DNA from: Bradyrhizobium embrapense
GTDB taxonomy: Bacteria > Pseudomonadota > Alphaproteobacteria > Rhizobiales > Xanthobacteraceae
Assembly: GCF_001189235.2 (NCBI RefSeq)
Contig: NZ_LFIP02000001.1
Coordinates: 62,001-126,000, forward strand
Direction: 5' to 3'
Length of the DNA stretch: 64,000 nucleotides
Part shown: positions 17,219-25,229 of the stretch, in pieces
Numbering within the stretch: the stretch's first letter is position 1
How the letters are laid out: every line of letters begins with the position of its first letter
Notes under the pieces: model-generated
What the model was told of the DNA's origin: nothing
Seen by the model: only the letters and a program-made list of their open reading frames with translations
The model's database searches: none
Position numbers and translations under genes: made by a program

Positions 17219-18901
17219 TCAAAGGACCGTTGCCCTCGGCTTTGCGCGGCCATGAGCCTTCGGGTTGGTCGCCATCAGATAGGCGGAGTTGAACATTGCG
17301 ATCGCGGGATCGATCTTGGAGTCGCCGGCGGTCTGCTTCGTCGCGCGGATCGCCGTTGCCGTCGGCTCGATCTTCAGGTTGCTGACGCACCAATCCATCA
17401 TCGGGCTCGGAGCGTGCCGAAGCTTCCCGGAAACCAGCATGCGTTCGCAGGTCTTGATGCTGTTCATCATGCCGAAGCCCTGGGGGGCGCCGATGAGCAG
17501 CTTGTTGTCGACCGTGATATCGACGTCCTTGTCCGCCAAGGCATCGACGAATTCGCCGAGACCAGCCGGGTCGACCGCGACACCGCCGAGAAGGCGCCGG
17601 TCCTTCACCAACTTGATGATGCGGACGATCTTCGAGATGTCCTGCAACGAGTCATCGACGATGGTGAGATCGCCCTCCTTCTCAAACTGAAGCAGGCGCG
17701 GTGCGATCGACTGCCTGAGTTCGAGCACGCCGCGGTGGCACCAGGCATGAACCCAGAGCAACCAGTCGCGGGTTTCGCGGTGCCGCCCCAGGAGGCTGAG
17801 GCCGAACAAGTCGTCGAGACCGCCGCCATCGATACCAGGGACGATGACGTCGCAAACCTTGAACAGGTACCGCAGAGTGATCCGGTCGTCGTCACGCTTC
17901 TGCCAGTGCGCGGCACCTGCCCAGCGGTTCGCCCGGAGGTTCATGCCGATCTCGACGTTGAGATGCTTGGCCAGGAAGGTCCGGAGCGCGTCCTCGCTGC
18001 CGCGCTGGGCCTTGATTAGTTCGCCGAGCAGCCATTCCGTGCTGACTGACTTGTCGAGGTTCGGGTTGGTGATCCGCCAGTTCTTCGGATCGAGATAGCC
18101 TTTCGCGGCGAGGATGGCAGCCGGGAATTCGTACAGCACGCCGAGGCTGGTCGGATCCACGATCTTTCCGTCGCGGACGTCGCGGAAGTAATCCAGCTTC
18201 TCCTTGAACACGCCGGTCGGCGGAGCATCCGACTGGGTCGTCAGGAAGATGACGAACCCCTCGGGCCTCGAGACCAGGCCGCCGAGCGCTTCCTGGAACA
18301 TCGAAGCGGCGTGAGCGCGCTTGCCGAAGATCCAGAGCTCGTCGACGAGCACGAAGGCCGCCTTCTTGCCGCCGACAACGTCGGTGTCGGCGGCGACGAC
18401 CTTCAGGACCGCGTCTGTCGTCAGATGTGTGATCTGCCGATAGTTGTCCTGGACGTGCAGCAGATCCTTCAGCTTGGGGTGCAGCCTGACCATGGCCGCC
18501 GCCGGCACAAACGAGTTGTTGGCGATCTCGATCGTCGGCGCCAGGATGAGCAGTTCGGCGCCGTGCCGCCAGTTCCGCACCAGCGCGGTAACCATGATGC
18601 CGGCTGCGATCGTCGACTTGGTGTTCTTCTTGCTGATCAGCAGCAAGAACTCGCGGATCAACCGCTTCGCCTGCCCGTGATCATAGGCGCCGAAGATCGC
18701 CCGGACGAAATCGAACACCCATGGCTCGCAGGCCTCGCCGAAGGTCGGCTGCCGCGGCAGATCGTAGATCCGGAGCGACTTGAACACCTCGAGCGCGGCG
18801 TCCGCTTCGTCCGGGAACAGCGGCTCGAACGGCACCAGGCTCTCGCCTGCGACAATCCTCCGTTCCCAATCGATGCACGCTGTGGACCAAGCCAGCGTCA
18901 T
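17219..18901 (-). CDS. terL: Terminase large subunit
   Basis: A 560-residue packaging motor. The ATPase half has a Walker A-like SKKNTKST (residues 90-97) and Walker B VLVDE (184-188). The nuclease half has an acidic GIDGGGLDD cluster (356-364) and VDPAGLGEF further on. These mark the Terminase_1 group, usually found with HK97-type portals. The start overlaps the stop of the 65-codon gene upstream (ATGA). Confidence 0.95.
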   Translation of the reverse strand: MTLAWSTACIDWERRIVAGESLVPFEPLFPDEADAALEVFKSLRIYDLPRQPTFGEACEPWVFDFVRAIFGAYDHGQAKRLIREFLLLISKKNTKSTIAAGIMVTALVRNWRHGAELLILAPTIEIANNSFVPAAAMVRLHPKLKDLLHVQDNYRQITHLTTDAVLKVVAADTDVVGGKKAAFVLVDELWIFGKRAHAASMFQEALGGLVSRPEGFVIFLTTQSDAPPTGVFKEKLDYFRDVRDGKIVDPTSLGVLYEFPAAILAAKGYLDPKNWRITNPNLDKSVSTEWLLGELIKAQRGSEDALRTFLAKHLNVEIGMNLRANRWAGAAHWQKRDDDRITLRYLFKVCDVIVPGIDGGGLDDLFGLSLLGRHRETRDWLLWVHAWCHRGVLELRQSIAPRLLQFEKEGDLTIVDDSLQDISKIVRIIKLVKDRRLLGGVAVDPAGLGEFVDALADKDVDITVDNKLLIGAPQGFGMMNSIKTCERMLVSGKLRHAPSPMMDWCVSNLKIEPTATAIRATKQTAGDSKIDPAIAMFNSAYLMATNPKAHGRAKPRATVL

Positions 18902-19095
18902 TGCGATCGCGACGACCTGTGGCGCCGCCGAAGCTCTTTGTGCAGGCCGGTGACGAGAGGCTCAGCGCGCCGCTGGCCGCACCGGGACAGGATGGCGACC
19001 GCTCTATCGAGCGTGCAGAACGGCAGGCGACGCATGATCCGCATGGCGACGACGCGCCGACCGGGGCGCTCGTGATACGACTGCCGCCCGTACAC
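18898..19095 (-). CDS. Hypothetical 65-residue protein between the terminase subunits
   Basis: A GTG-started frame (19095) of 65 Arg-rich residues lies 6 bp after the terS stop and overlaps the terL start by 4 bp, so translational coupling to terL is plausible. No strong Shine-Dalgarno precedes the GTG. A later in-frame ATG (MRIMRR) is an alternative start. It may be a small HNH-less remnant or a real linker gene; no domain is recognised. Confidence 0.5.
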   Translation of the reverse strand: MYGRQSYHERPGRRVVAMRIMRRLPFCTLDRAVAILSRCGQRRAEPLVTGLHKELRRRHRSSRSQ

Positions 19096-19100
19096 GCCGG

Positions 19101-19556
19101 CTACTCATTGACCGCGGTGTTGTCGATCACCAGGCCGATCTTTGGCGGCTCAGGCGGCTGAAACGCTCCCGACGCCGCAACTCGTTCTGCCGCGGCCTTG
19201 CGCTCGGCCTTCTTGCCGACCTTCTCCGGCGCAGGTGGTGCAGCCGGCACTTCGCCGCCCGCCCTGCCCAGATCCGCGATCGCCTGCGCGGCCGCCGACA
19301 CCCGAGTCATCTCCTCGAGCTTCTTGATGCAGGTGGCGTTGCCCTTCTTCGCCTGCTTGAACAGGAGCCCGACCACCTCGGCCCGCTTCTTGGCCACGCC
19401 GGTCGCGATCTCGTCAGGGAAGGACTTTGCCAACGTCGGCGTCGAGATCCCGAGCACCCGAGCGCATTCGTCCTGGGACATTCCGCACGCGATCCACTCT
19501 TCGACCTTCGTGCGCTGCGCTTTCGTCGGTTTGAACGCCGGCCGACCTCGGGCCAT
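19101..19556 (-). CDS. terS: Terminase small subunit
   Basis: The start chosen is the ATG at 19556, preceded by GGAG with 7-base spacing; it gives MARGRPAFKPTKAQR and 151 residues. The GRPAFKPT opening and a helix-turn-helix (GMSQDECARVLGISTPTL) are typical of small terminases, which bind the packaging site. The C-terminal half is Ala/Pro/Lys-rich. A longer in-frame start at 19616 lacks a ribosome site. Confidence 0.85.
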   Translation of the reverse strand: MARGRPAFKPTKAQRTKVEEWIACGMSQDECARVLGISTPTLAKSFPDEIATGVAKKRAEVVGLLFKQAKKGNATCIKKLEEMTRVSAAAQAIADLGRAGGEVPAAPPAPEKVGKKAERKAAAERVAASGAFQPPEPPKIGLVIDNTAVNE

Positions 19557-20137
19557 GCCGAAACTCCAATTTCTTTGCCGTTCTTGGCGTTCCGGACAAA
19601 TTTTCCGGCCAGCCAAAAAAAATTGCGCGAATGAGCCCCCGTGCGGTCCGTGCCCCCGCCGGTTCCCAGACTTTCCGACCCCATACCCCTTGGCCGAGCA
19701 TGGCCGGCCGGCTTGCGGCGGGTTGGCGTGTCGTTAGCGCTGGCGTGCGATAGGCCGAGGCGCGTAGCCTGGCCGATTAGTGTCAACCCTGCAGGCTACA
19801 TGCTGGCGCCGCTGGCGCCGCGCCGCGCGCGCGGTAGCCTTCCGCGCTTCTGTCTCGAATAGCTGGCGCTAGTGGCGTTGCGCGGTTGACGTCGCGGCCT
19901 TGCATCGATCCGCCGAGGCCGAGGCCAGAAATGCAAAACCCGCCGAGGCTTCCCGCGGCGGGTTGGCTGCAGTGACACTGCGCCGAATGCCTGTTCTGAA
20001 TCATAACTGGAGTCGGACTGTCAAACCCGGTTCCGCTACTCGGCGGTGCATGACGGCGCCGCGCGGCCTCGGCCTCTCCCTCTTCTGTGATAGCTATTGC
20101 TTACGGACTGTTGAAACTCACGGAATAGGGAAACCCA
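19557..20137. other. Divergent intergenic region, possible packaging/promoter zone
   Basis: About 580 bp without a convincing gene separates the leftward packaging genes from the rightward accessory array. It contains a GC-rich tandem (two TGGCGCCG units near 19803-19820), many GCCGAGG words and the stem-loop at 19935-19964. Promoters for both directions and a pac or cos site next to terS are expected here. None can be assigned with certainty. Confidence 0.4.
19935..19964 (-). terminator. Candidate intrinsic terminator
   Basis: A 9-bp perfect stem AACCCGCCG/CGGCGGGTT has a 10-nt loop; on the minus strand it is followed by TTGCATTTC. The stem is terminator-like but the U-tract is short. It could stop antisense transcripts entering the terminase operon. 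Confidence 0.5.
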
Positions 20138-20449
20138 ATGACTGCAGCAAAGGCGGATAAGACGGCGCCGAGGCAAGCCGGCAAAGGCCGCGCCTATGCC
20201 TCGGCCGGCGCCGCAATGCGAATCAGCGCGGCCGAATTCATGGCTTGGCAGGAAGAGCTACGCCTATCCAATGGCGCCGCAGCTGCAGCGCTATTCATCT
20301 CGCCCAATACCGTTACAGCGGTGCGCGCGGAAGGCGGTAGCGCTGAACTGGCGCTGAAGTGTCGCGCCATCGCCGCCGGCCTTTCGCCAGCGCTACCCAT
20401 GCAAGAGGCCTTTCGCCTCGGCCGAATTGCCGCGATCCTGCAGGAATAG
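20138..20449 (+). CDS. Small helix-turn-helix protein
   Basis: A 103-residue protein, first gene of the plus-strand array. Residues about 30-75 (EFMAWQEELRLSNGAAAAAL, then FISPNTVTAVRAEG) look like an XRE-like helix-turn-helix, so it may regulate the array or the adjacent divergent region. The start ATG at 20138 follows AGGG. Identification is from the helix pattern only. Confidence 0.7.
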   Translation: MTAAKADKTAPRQAGKGRAYASAGAAMRISAAEFMAWQEELRLSNGAAAAALFISPNTVTAVRAEGGSAELALKCRAIAAGLSPALPMQEAFRLGRIAAILQE

Positions 20450-20564
20450 AGCCGCAATTCCCTCTAGTGTGAGTCCGGCCGGGCTAAAGGCTATCTTTTT
20501 TCACAGAACAGCGAATTAGGGGATTGACACGCGCCGCGCTTTATAGGCATGTGCGGTTTGTGAG

Positions 20565-20581
20565 GCGCGATTGTGCGCAAA
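20565..20581 (+). repeat. Repeat A, copy 1
   Basis: GCGC-GATTGT-GCGC-AAA; the 4-bp stem ends 18 bp before the start codon at 20597. Intervening AAAGG is the ribosome site. Confidence 0.85.
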
Positions 20582-20596
20582 TCTAAAGGCCGCGAA

Positions 20597-20770
20597 ATGA
20601 ACGCTTTCATTTCCTCTTGCATCGCAAATCCGGCTTTGGCCGGTTTCCTCTTTGCTGCGATCTATTCCCTTTGCTGGGCTGGCCTAGCTCCCTTCCTGTA
20701 TGCGCCGGCAAAGCCTCGGCGCCTCATGATCCGGCGCCGCGCGCGCCGTTCCAGTTCGCCGCGCCGCTAA
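20597..20770 (+). CDS. Small membrane protein, 57 residues
   Basis: The start is the ATG at 20597 after repeat A and AAAGG; a GTG inside the repeat is a worse choice. One hydrophobic segment (about residues 13-35, PALAGFLFAAIYSLCWAGLA) is followed by an Arg-rich tail, predicting a single-pass inner-membrane peptide with a cytoplasmic C-terminus. Function unknown. Confidence 0.7.
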   Translation: MNAFISSCIANPALAGFLFAAIYSLCWAGLAPFLYAPAKPRRLMIRRRARRSSSPRR

Positions 20771-20788
20771 CCCGGCAAGGCTCAACCC

Positions 20789-20805
20789 GCGCAATCGTGC
20801 GCAAA
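20789..20805 (+). repeat. Repeat A, copy 2
   Basis: GCGC-AATCGT-GCGC-AAA, a loop variant. The stem ends 19 bp before the GTG start at 20822. Confidence 0.85.
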
Positions 20806-20821
20806 TCGAAAAGGTAAGACA

Positions 20822-21007
20822 GTGACAAACTCAACCGTGAAAAGCCTCTTGCACCATGCGGCCGCGGCGATCCGGGTTGGAAACCTCACACTCGCATTGC
20901 GGCTTGTGTCCAATGCCGAATGCCTGGCCTCGGCGGACGAAACCATTTCCGCGGTGCGCCTCGGCCATATTCGCACCGCGCGGCTTGCGCTCGCAATCGC
21001 GAACTGA
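20822..21007 (+). CDS. Hypothetical 61-residue helical protein
   Basis: Starts at GTG 20822, 19 bp after repeat A copy 2, with AAAAGG as ribosome site. The protein is short and helical (LRLVSNAECLASADETISA). No family is recognised. It heads a mini-operon with 21021 and 21239. Confidence 0.65.
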   Translation: MTNSTVKSLLHHAAAAIRVGNLTLALRLVSNAECLASADETISAVRLGHIRTARLALAIAN

Positions 21008-21020
21008 GGAGCGCGCGACA

Positions 21021-21233
21021 ATGGCAACCGCCACAATCAAAAAGCGCGATCATGTCACCTATGTTTGCAGCGCTGGTGTCACCGTTACCGCCATCGTTCG
21101 CACCGCGCACCGCGACGGTACCGCTACGGTTGAGGCCCGGCATATGCTGGACTCGGCCGGCAATATCCGCGGTTGCTATCTCGGTTACCGCTACCGTTTC
21201 GACGCCAGCGATCTAACCCGGGTTGAGGCATAA
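21021..21233 (+). CDS. Hypothetical 70-residue beta-rich protein
   Basis: Start ATG 21021 after GAGGAGCGCGCGACA; a much longer in-frame extension overlaps the previous gene and is rejected. The protein (KRDHVTYVCSAGVTVTAIV and on) is predicted to be all-beta, perhaps a small barrel. No repeat A precedes it, consistent with co-translation with 20822. Confidence 0.65.
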   Translation: MATATIKKRDHVTYVCSAGVTVTAIVRTAHRDGTATVEARHMLDSAGNIRGCYLGYRYRFDASDLTRVEA

Positions 21234-21238
21234 CGCAC

Positions 21239-21478
21239 ATGGCAAAGCCTGATGATTTGACCGTGTACGCCTCGGCCGGATATGCCGCGCCGGATTCCAC
21301 AAATCCGCACCTCTGGAGTAGCGCAACACACATTGCCTATTGCCTCGGCCAATGGTTTCACGCAACCGGCCGGCCGGCGCCGCGCGCGGTCCGCATGTCC
21401 CGCGGCCTTTCGATCCGCGCAAACGATATGCTGATACGCTGGGATGCTAAAACCGGCGCATGCGAGCGTATCAACTAA
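21239..21478 (+). CDS. Hypothetical 79-residue protein
   Basis: Begins 5 bp after the previous stop. Contains LRIRW-like strands and aromatic residues (HLWSSATHIAYCLGQWFHA). Third gene of the mini-operon headed by repeat A copy 2. No function recognised. Confidence 0.65.
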   Translation: MAKPDDLTVYASAGYAAPDSTNPHLWSSATHIAYCLGQWFHATGRPAPRAVRMSRGLSIRANDMLIRWDAKTGACERIN

Positions 21479-21535
21479 CGCGATTTGCAGCCTATGCCGT
21501 GCACGTCACGGCATAACCGGCAAACCGCCGAAACC

Positions 21536-21552
21536 GCGCAATTGTGCGCAAA
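21536..21552 (+). repeat. Repeat A, copy 3
   Basis: GCGC-AATTGT-GCGC-AAA; the stem ends 20 bp before the ATG at 21570, followed by GAAAAGGA. Confidence 0.88.
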
Positions 21553-21569
21553 CTGAAAAGGAAACCGCT

Positions 21570-21674
21570 ATGAAGTATCGCAAGCATGACTCCGACCGCC
21601 GGCCGATGGACAAGCGGACTCGGCGCGCCGCGGTGCGCAACGGAAAGCGCTCGTTTCTGAATTCGTGCCTCTGA
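21570..21674 (+). CDS. Basic 34-residue peptide
   Basis: A very short gene (MKYRKHDSDRRPMDKRTRRA start) supported by repeat A copy 3 and the GAAAAGGA ribosome site directly ahead. The product is strongly basic and may bind nucleic acid. It stops 11 bp before the ATG of the next gene, so it may also be a leader coupling that gene. Confidence 0.6.
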   Translation: MKYRKHDSDRRPMDKRTRRAAVRNGKRSFLNSCL

Positions 21675-21685
21675 GGGATACGCCA

Positions 21686-22141
21686 ATGCGATGGACGTTT
21701 GACCAATGGTTGACGGCATGCGGCGCGGAAATGTCGCTCCAGTTTAATTGGACGCTGGAGCATTCCGGGTTGCGCGGTTTCGATTGGAGCGCGGCCTATG
21801 GCCGAGGCCTCACGGTCCGCGCGGCTTGTGACGCGGCTTACGATCATGTGCAGGAAACTGCACTAGACGGCGCCGTCTATTTCAATTGCTGCACTGGCAA
21901 CACGGCGCCGGATTGGTCCGCCTTCCGTTCGCTCGAAATTGGCGGATGCAAAATGGTGAGCAATTCCGCTGGCGAAAGCTACGTGCACGGGAATCAGGCG
22001 CCGGACGATTCCGCTTTTTGGACTGTCTACGCTCGCGAGCATGACGGTTGCGCGCTGGCGATTACCGATTGCGGAATCCTCACGGAAACCCACGCGATAG
22101 CGGAAACGCTTTCCCGGCTTTCCGGCCTTCCCCTGATTTGA
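21686..22141 (+). CDS. Hypothetical 151-residue protein
   Basis: The start is the ATG at 21686 with GAGGGA upstream; an in-frame GTG at 21665 lies inside the previous gene. The protein is rich in aromatic residues and Cys (YFNCCTGNTAPDWSAF, FWTVYAREHDGCALAITDCG). The C-terminal half resembles no family I recognise. Second gene of its unit. Confidence 0.65.
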   Translation: MRWTFDQWLTACGAEMSLQFNWTLEHSGLRGFDWSAAYGRGLTVRAACDAAYDHVQETALDGAVYFNCCTGNTAPDWSAFRSLEIGGCKMVSNSAGESYVHGNQAPDDSAFWTVYAREHDGCALAITDCGILTETHAIAETLSRLSGLPLI

Positions 22142-22196
22142 CGTTGCGACACTGCGCAGCATGTCTGCGCAGCACGGAACGCCAAAGCGGACCAAC

Positions 22197-22213
22197 GCGC
22201 GATTGTGCGCAAA
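22197..22213 (+). repeat. Repeat A, copy 4
   Basis: GCGC-GATTGT-GCGC-AAA; the stem ends 23 bp before the ATG at 22234. Confidence 0.88.
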
Positions 22214-22233
22214 CTTGAAAAGGACAACGGCCA

Positions 22234-22476
22234 ATGCCTTGGAAACTGGAACTGCAGGAAACCCGGCGCGGTTGCCAAATGCTGGAAACGACACCGCGCT
22301 ATGACGTTCTCTTGAACGGCGCGCGAACCGGCCAGCTGTATTTCAACACGCGCGGTTATGTCGGATATCTGCCGACGCCGGCCGGCGGAAAGATCGATAT
22401 CGGAGAGAAGGGAATCACGGCGTTTCGTCGCGAGGTTTCCGCGCTCAACCGGGAAGCTAGGAACCTGGCCGGCTAA
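22234..22476 (+). CDS. Hypothetical 80-residue protein
   Basis: ATG 22234 follows repeat A copy 4 and GAAAAGGA. The protein has a beta pattern in the middle (YDVLLNGARTGQLYFNTRGY) and a basic C-terminal helix. Single-gene unit. Function unknown. Confidence 0.65.
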   Translation: MPWKLELQETRRGCQMLETTPRYDVLLNGARTGQLYFNTRGYVGYLPTPAGGKIDIGEKGITAFRREVSALNREARNLAG

Positions 22477-22479
22477 CCC

Positions 22480-22496
22480 GCGCGATTGTGCGCAAA
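22480..22496 (+). repeat. Repeat A, copy 5
   Basis: GCGC-GATTGT-GCGC-AAA begins 3 bp after the previous stop codon, leaving no room for a separate promoter. The stem ends 21 bp before the ATG at 22515. Confidence 0.88.
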
Positions 22497-22514
22497 TTGA
22501 AAGGACAGACTACA

Positions 22515-22706
22515 ATGGCACGATATGGCGGCGATCCGCGATGGATCATTACCAAATATCCGACCAATGACCGCAACGGCCGTTTCATCCCGGTAGGAAC
22601 GCGCGCGTTCTACTATCCCGCTTCCAAACGCATGTTGACCGGCGCCGAGGCGGAACAGGCAAGCCGTGACTTTGAGGCCGCGCGCTTTGACGAAAGCATG
22701 GGGTAA
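22515..22706 (+). CDS. Hypothetical 63-residue protein
   Basis: The ATG at 22515 follows repeat A and GAAAGGA; a GTG inside the repeat is rejected as start. Contains TKYPTNDRNGRFIPVG and a C-terminal acidic helix. No family recognised. Followed 5 bp later by the next gene. Confidence 0.65.
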   Translation: MARYGGDPRWIITKYPTNDRNGRFIPVGTRAFYYPASKRMLTGAEAEQASRDFEAARFDESMG

Positions 22707-22711
22707 CGGAA

Positions 22712-23011
22712 ATGGATTTTGCAGCATTCCAAGCCGCCGCGGCCGAGCTGGATAACCGGATGACAACGGCCGGCGCGCGCCTCGGCGCCGTGACAGAAAG
22801 CCTTGCGGCCGAGATGGGGATTCCGGCGCGCGGTCCGATGGGATTGACGCCCGATCGAATTAAGTTCGATCCGCGATACCGGCTTGCGAAGGCCGCGGCC
22901 GATATCGCCTTTTCGGAACTGCGCGCATTCAATGCCCGGTATGCCCGGCGGTTCAAGAAAGAGATACGCGCCGCGATTGACGCGCGGCGCCGTGCCAAGG
23001 CAACGGCCTGA
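22712..23011 (+). CDS. Hypothetical 99-residue helical protein
   Basis: Starts 5 bp after the previous stop and lacks its own repeat A. The protein is mostly helical with a strongly basic C-terminus (RRFKKEIRAAIDARRRAK), so nucleic-acid contact is possible. No known family. Confidence 0.65.
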   Translation: MDFAAFQAAAAELDNRMTTAGARLGAVTESLAAEMGIPARGPMGLTPDRIKFDPRYRLAKAAADIAFSELRAFNARYARRFKKEIRAAIDARRRAKATA

Positions 23012-23039
23012 CCTGGCCTCGGCCTTCCCTCAATTCTCG

Positions 23040-23056
23040 GCGCGATTGTGCGCAAA
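23040..23056 (+). repeat. Repeat A, copy 6
   Basis: GCGC-GATTGT-GCGC-AAA; the stem ends 22 bp before the ATG at 23076, with GAAAGGA between. Confidence 0.88.
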
Positions 23057-23075
23057 TCAGAAAGGACAATGGACC

Positions 23076-24167
23076 ATGCAACAGGTTGATTTGATCGCGG
23101 CAAAGGCTGCAAAGGCAACGGAACGGCGCGCGCTCGCAATCGTCGCGTATGACAACGCAACAGCGAATCCCGATTGCGCGAACTGGCGCGCGGTTGCCGA
23201 TTTGCTTAGGCTCGCATTGCCGGCGCCGAAAGCCGGATCCGCCGCGGCCAAGATCCCGGACGGCGCGGCCGATCATTGGGCGGACTATGTGATTCCGGCA
23301 AGCGCGACCAAACGTCTAGGCAAATCGCCTATTATCGTTGTCACGTTCTCTTGCGGCGCCGTGGTACGCGCGCCGGCAGTTTCCCTTCCCGGCAAGCCGG
23401 TCAATATCGGCCGCGGCTTGCGTGTTGCCTTTGCCTTCTACCGGGCACGGATCGCACGGGAATTCGGCAAGGCCTCGGCCATTGGTTCCGATTGTGTCGC
23501 GGTTCCGGCCATCGTTTCCGTTGCCTGTGACGTTGCCGGCGCCGAGTATTCCGCCGAGGAATGCAACGCGCGAACGGCCGAATTCCGCCGCGGCCGTTTC
23601 GATCATATCGCGCTTTCGGCCGAGGCCTCGGCCTTGCCGGAAACCGCCGAGGCCGGCGAGTTGACGCGCGCCGACTTCTACCGCGGCCATTACCTCATTG
23701 CCTCGGCCGAGGCCGAGATTTTGGCCGGCGCCAATGAGGATCACGCGGCCGAGCTCGGCGCGCAGATTGCCGACTATCGGTCGCGTCTCGGCGGTATGGC
23801 CTGGCTGGAGATTGAAGCGCGGCGCCGCGCCATCATTCGCGCGGCCGAGGCCGAGGCGAAAGCCGCGGCAAAGGCCGAGGCCGAGGCCGGCCGGCGCGCC
23901 GAGCAAGAGGCCGAGGCCCGCGCAGCTGCAGCCGAGGCCGAGGCGTCGCGGTTGCGGCTTGTCGCGGACAATTCCGCCAGCGTCGAAACCGCGTCGGCTT
24001 CCCTCCCGGATACGGCCGATTCCCTCCCGGTTGCGCCCGCGCCCAAATCGATCGCGCCTATCCCGGTTGCGCCTTCCCGCGCCGCGCGCTTCCTGGCCTC
24101 GTCATCGCTCGGCGCGCCTCGGCCTTCCCTCCCGGTTGCGCCTTTCTGCGCGATCCGCGCCAGCTAG
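23076..24167 (+). CDS. Hypothetical 363-residue protein with Ala/Glu coiled coil
   Basis: The start is the ATG at 23076 after repeat A copy 6; an upstream in-frame extension overlaps the previous gene. Residues 1-110 form an ordered region with VTFSCGAVVRAPAVSLPGKP. Residues 240-310 are an uninterrupted Ala/Glu/Arg helix, likely coiled coil. The C-terminus is Pro/Ser-rich and contains an in-frame copy of repeat B (24007-24023). Dense GCCGAGGCC words encode the helix. Function unknown. Confidence 0.65.
   Translation: MQQVDLIAAKAAKATERRALAIVAYDNATANPDCANWRAVADLLRLALPAPKAGSAAAKIPDGAADHWADYVIPASATKRLGKSPIIVVTFSCGAVVRAPAVSLPGKPVNIGRGLRVAFAFYRARIAREFGKASAIGSDCVAVPAIVSVACDVAGAEYSAEECNARTAEFRRGRFDHIALSAEASALPETAEAGELTRADFYRGHYLIASAEAEILAGANEDHAAELGAQIADYRSRLGGMAWLEIEARRRAIIRAAEAEAKAAAKAEAEAGRRAEQEAEARAAAAEAEASRLRLVADNSASVETASASLPDTADSLPVAPAPKSIAPIPVAPSRAARFLASSSLGAPRPSLPVAPFCAIRAS
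24007..24023 (+). repeat. Repeat B, copy inside a coding region
   Basis: CGGATACGGCCGATTCC matches the repeat B consensus but lies in frame near the 3' end of the 23076 gene (encoding PDTADS). Confidence 0.6.
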
Positions 24168-24182
24168 TCGGAGTCGCCAGCA

Positions 24183-24380
24183 ATGCGAGCCTATGGATTC
24201 GATATCTTGCCCGATGGCGCAAAGTTTCGCCTGATTGATCGCTGCGAATTCAACAATTGGGGCGAGCTATCGCCGCGGTTTGATACTCCAGCCGAGGCCG
24301 AGGAATACGCGCGCCGCTGCGACGAATTCAAGCGCGGCAAGCGTTCAAGCGTCGAATTGCGCGCTTGGGAACTGCACTAG
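24183..24380 (+). CDS. Hypothetical 65-residue protein
   Basis: Starts at ATG 24183, 15 bp after the previous stop. Begins MRAYGFDILPDGAKFRLIDR and is compact and charged. It has no repeat of its own and probably depends on the upstream unit. No family recognised. Confidence 0.65.
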   Translation: MRAYGFDILPDGAKFRLIDRCEFNNWGELSPRFDTPAEAEEYARRCDEFKRGKRSSVELRAWELH

Positions 24381-24415
24381 GCCGCGGCGCGCCTCGGCCT
24401 CACGGAATGCAACAC

Positions 24416-24432
24416 GCGCGATTGTGCGCAAA
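24416..24432 (+). repeat. Repeat A, copy 7
   Basis: GCGC-GATTGT-GCGC-AAA; the stem ends 21 bp before the ATG at 24451. Confidence 0.88.
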
Positions 24433-24450
24433 CGGAAAGGAAAACAGACC

Positions 24451-24864
24451 ATGCGGAAGCCGAATCCCAACAAAGAGAAGGCCGCGCAGCTGGCGCGCCA
24501 GATTGCCAACATGACGGAAGAGCAGAAGGCGATTTGGCTGCAGCGCGCGCCGATCCTCACCGCGGACGCGCGGCCGATATCCGGGAAAAATCACATGCTG
24601 GCGGCGATGCAATGCGAAGGCGCAACCATGCTCGGCGGCTTCAATCAATGGCTTTCCGCCGGTCGCGTGGTGCGCAAAGGCGAGTCCGCAATCTACATTT
24701 TCGCGCCGTCCGGCCGGCGCGCGACGGCCGAGACCTCGGCGGCGCCGAGCGCGGAAGGCGCCGCGGCCGAGGCCGTGGCGGAGTCCGTGCGGTTTATCCT
24801 GGTCCCGGTTTTCGACGTCTCGCAAACCGAGGAAAAGCCGGCCGAGCAAGCCGCCGCGGCCTAG
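24451..24864 (+). CDS. ArdC N-terminal-like antirestriction protein
   Basis: A 137-residue protein starting at ATG 24451 after repeat A copy 7. The pattern GFNQWLSAGRVVRKGESAIY with a following IFAPSG and a late VPVFDVSQTEE is the core of the ArdC N-terminal domain. ArdC proteins are plasmid antirestriction proteins that bind single-stranded DNA. The zinc-peptidase half of full ArdC is absent; only the ssDNA-binding domain remains. It would protect incoming phage DNA from restriction (inferred). Confidence 0.8.
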   Translation: MRKPNPNKEKAAQLARQIANMTEEQKAIWLQRAPILTADARPISGKNHMLAAMQCEGATMLGGFNQWLSAGRVVRKGESAIYIFAPSGRRATAETSAAPSAEGAAAEAVAESVRFILVPVFDVSQTEEKPAEQAAAA

Positions 24865-24867
24865 TCC

Positions 24868-24911
24868 CGGGTACGGCCGATTTCCCCAATCCCTCGGCTA
24901 CGGCCGATTTT
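24868..24911 (+). repeat. Repeat B, tandem pair
   Basis: CGGGTACGGCCGATTT (24868-24883) and CGGCTACGGCCGATTTT (24895-24911) lie 11 bp apart, just before repeat A copy 8. Confidence 0.8.
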
Positions 24912-24915
24912 CTCG

Positions 24916-24932
24916 GCGCAATTGTGCGCAAA
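24916..24932 (+). repeat. Repeat A, copy 8
   Basis: GCGC-AATTGT-GCGC-AAA directly follows a repeat B pair; the stem ends 20 bp before the ATG at 24950. Here the two repeat families meet. Confidence 0.88.
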
Positions 24933-24949
24933 CCAAAGGAGCTAACGAC

Positions 24950-25219
24950 ATGCCGAAATTGATTCTCGATTGCCACCCCGCAACCGTCCAGGGCGATTGC
25001 ATCTTGACGTCCATCATGCAAGCCGGCCCCGTGGCGCGCCTCGTTGTCGATATCGCGCGCGCCGCGGACGCCGAAAGGGAATTCGCGGATTACTGCAAGA
25101 GCATTGAGGCAACCGGCAAGCCGGCGAGCGTTTCAATGCGGATCGCCCGCGCCGATCGCTCCCCGCCTGGCTTCAAGAAACTGAAGGGCGCGGCCGGCTT
25201 TCACAGTGTCAATTGCTGA
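24950..25219 (+). CDS. Hypothetical 89-residue protein
   Basis: ATG 24950 follows CAAAGGAGC. The protein (LILDCHPATVQGDCILTSIM and on) shows an alternating beta/helix pattern and three Cys. No family recognised. Overlaps or abuts 25230 downstream. Confidence 0.65.
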   Translation: MPKLILDCHPATVQGDCILTSIMQAGPVARLVVDIARAADAEREFADYCKSIEATGKPASVSMRIARADRSPPGFKKLKGAAGFHSVNC

Positions 25220-25229
25220 GGGCGCCGAA

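Noticed and set aside
16652-18019. 455-residue plus-strand frame
   Set aside because: Antisense to the portal and large terminase; composition is typical of a shadow frame.
20524-20546. Promoter TTGACA ... TATAGG before the second array gene
   Set aside because: Only 12 bp separate the hexamers, too short for a sigma70 promoter.
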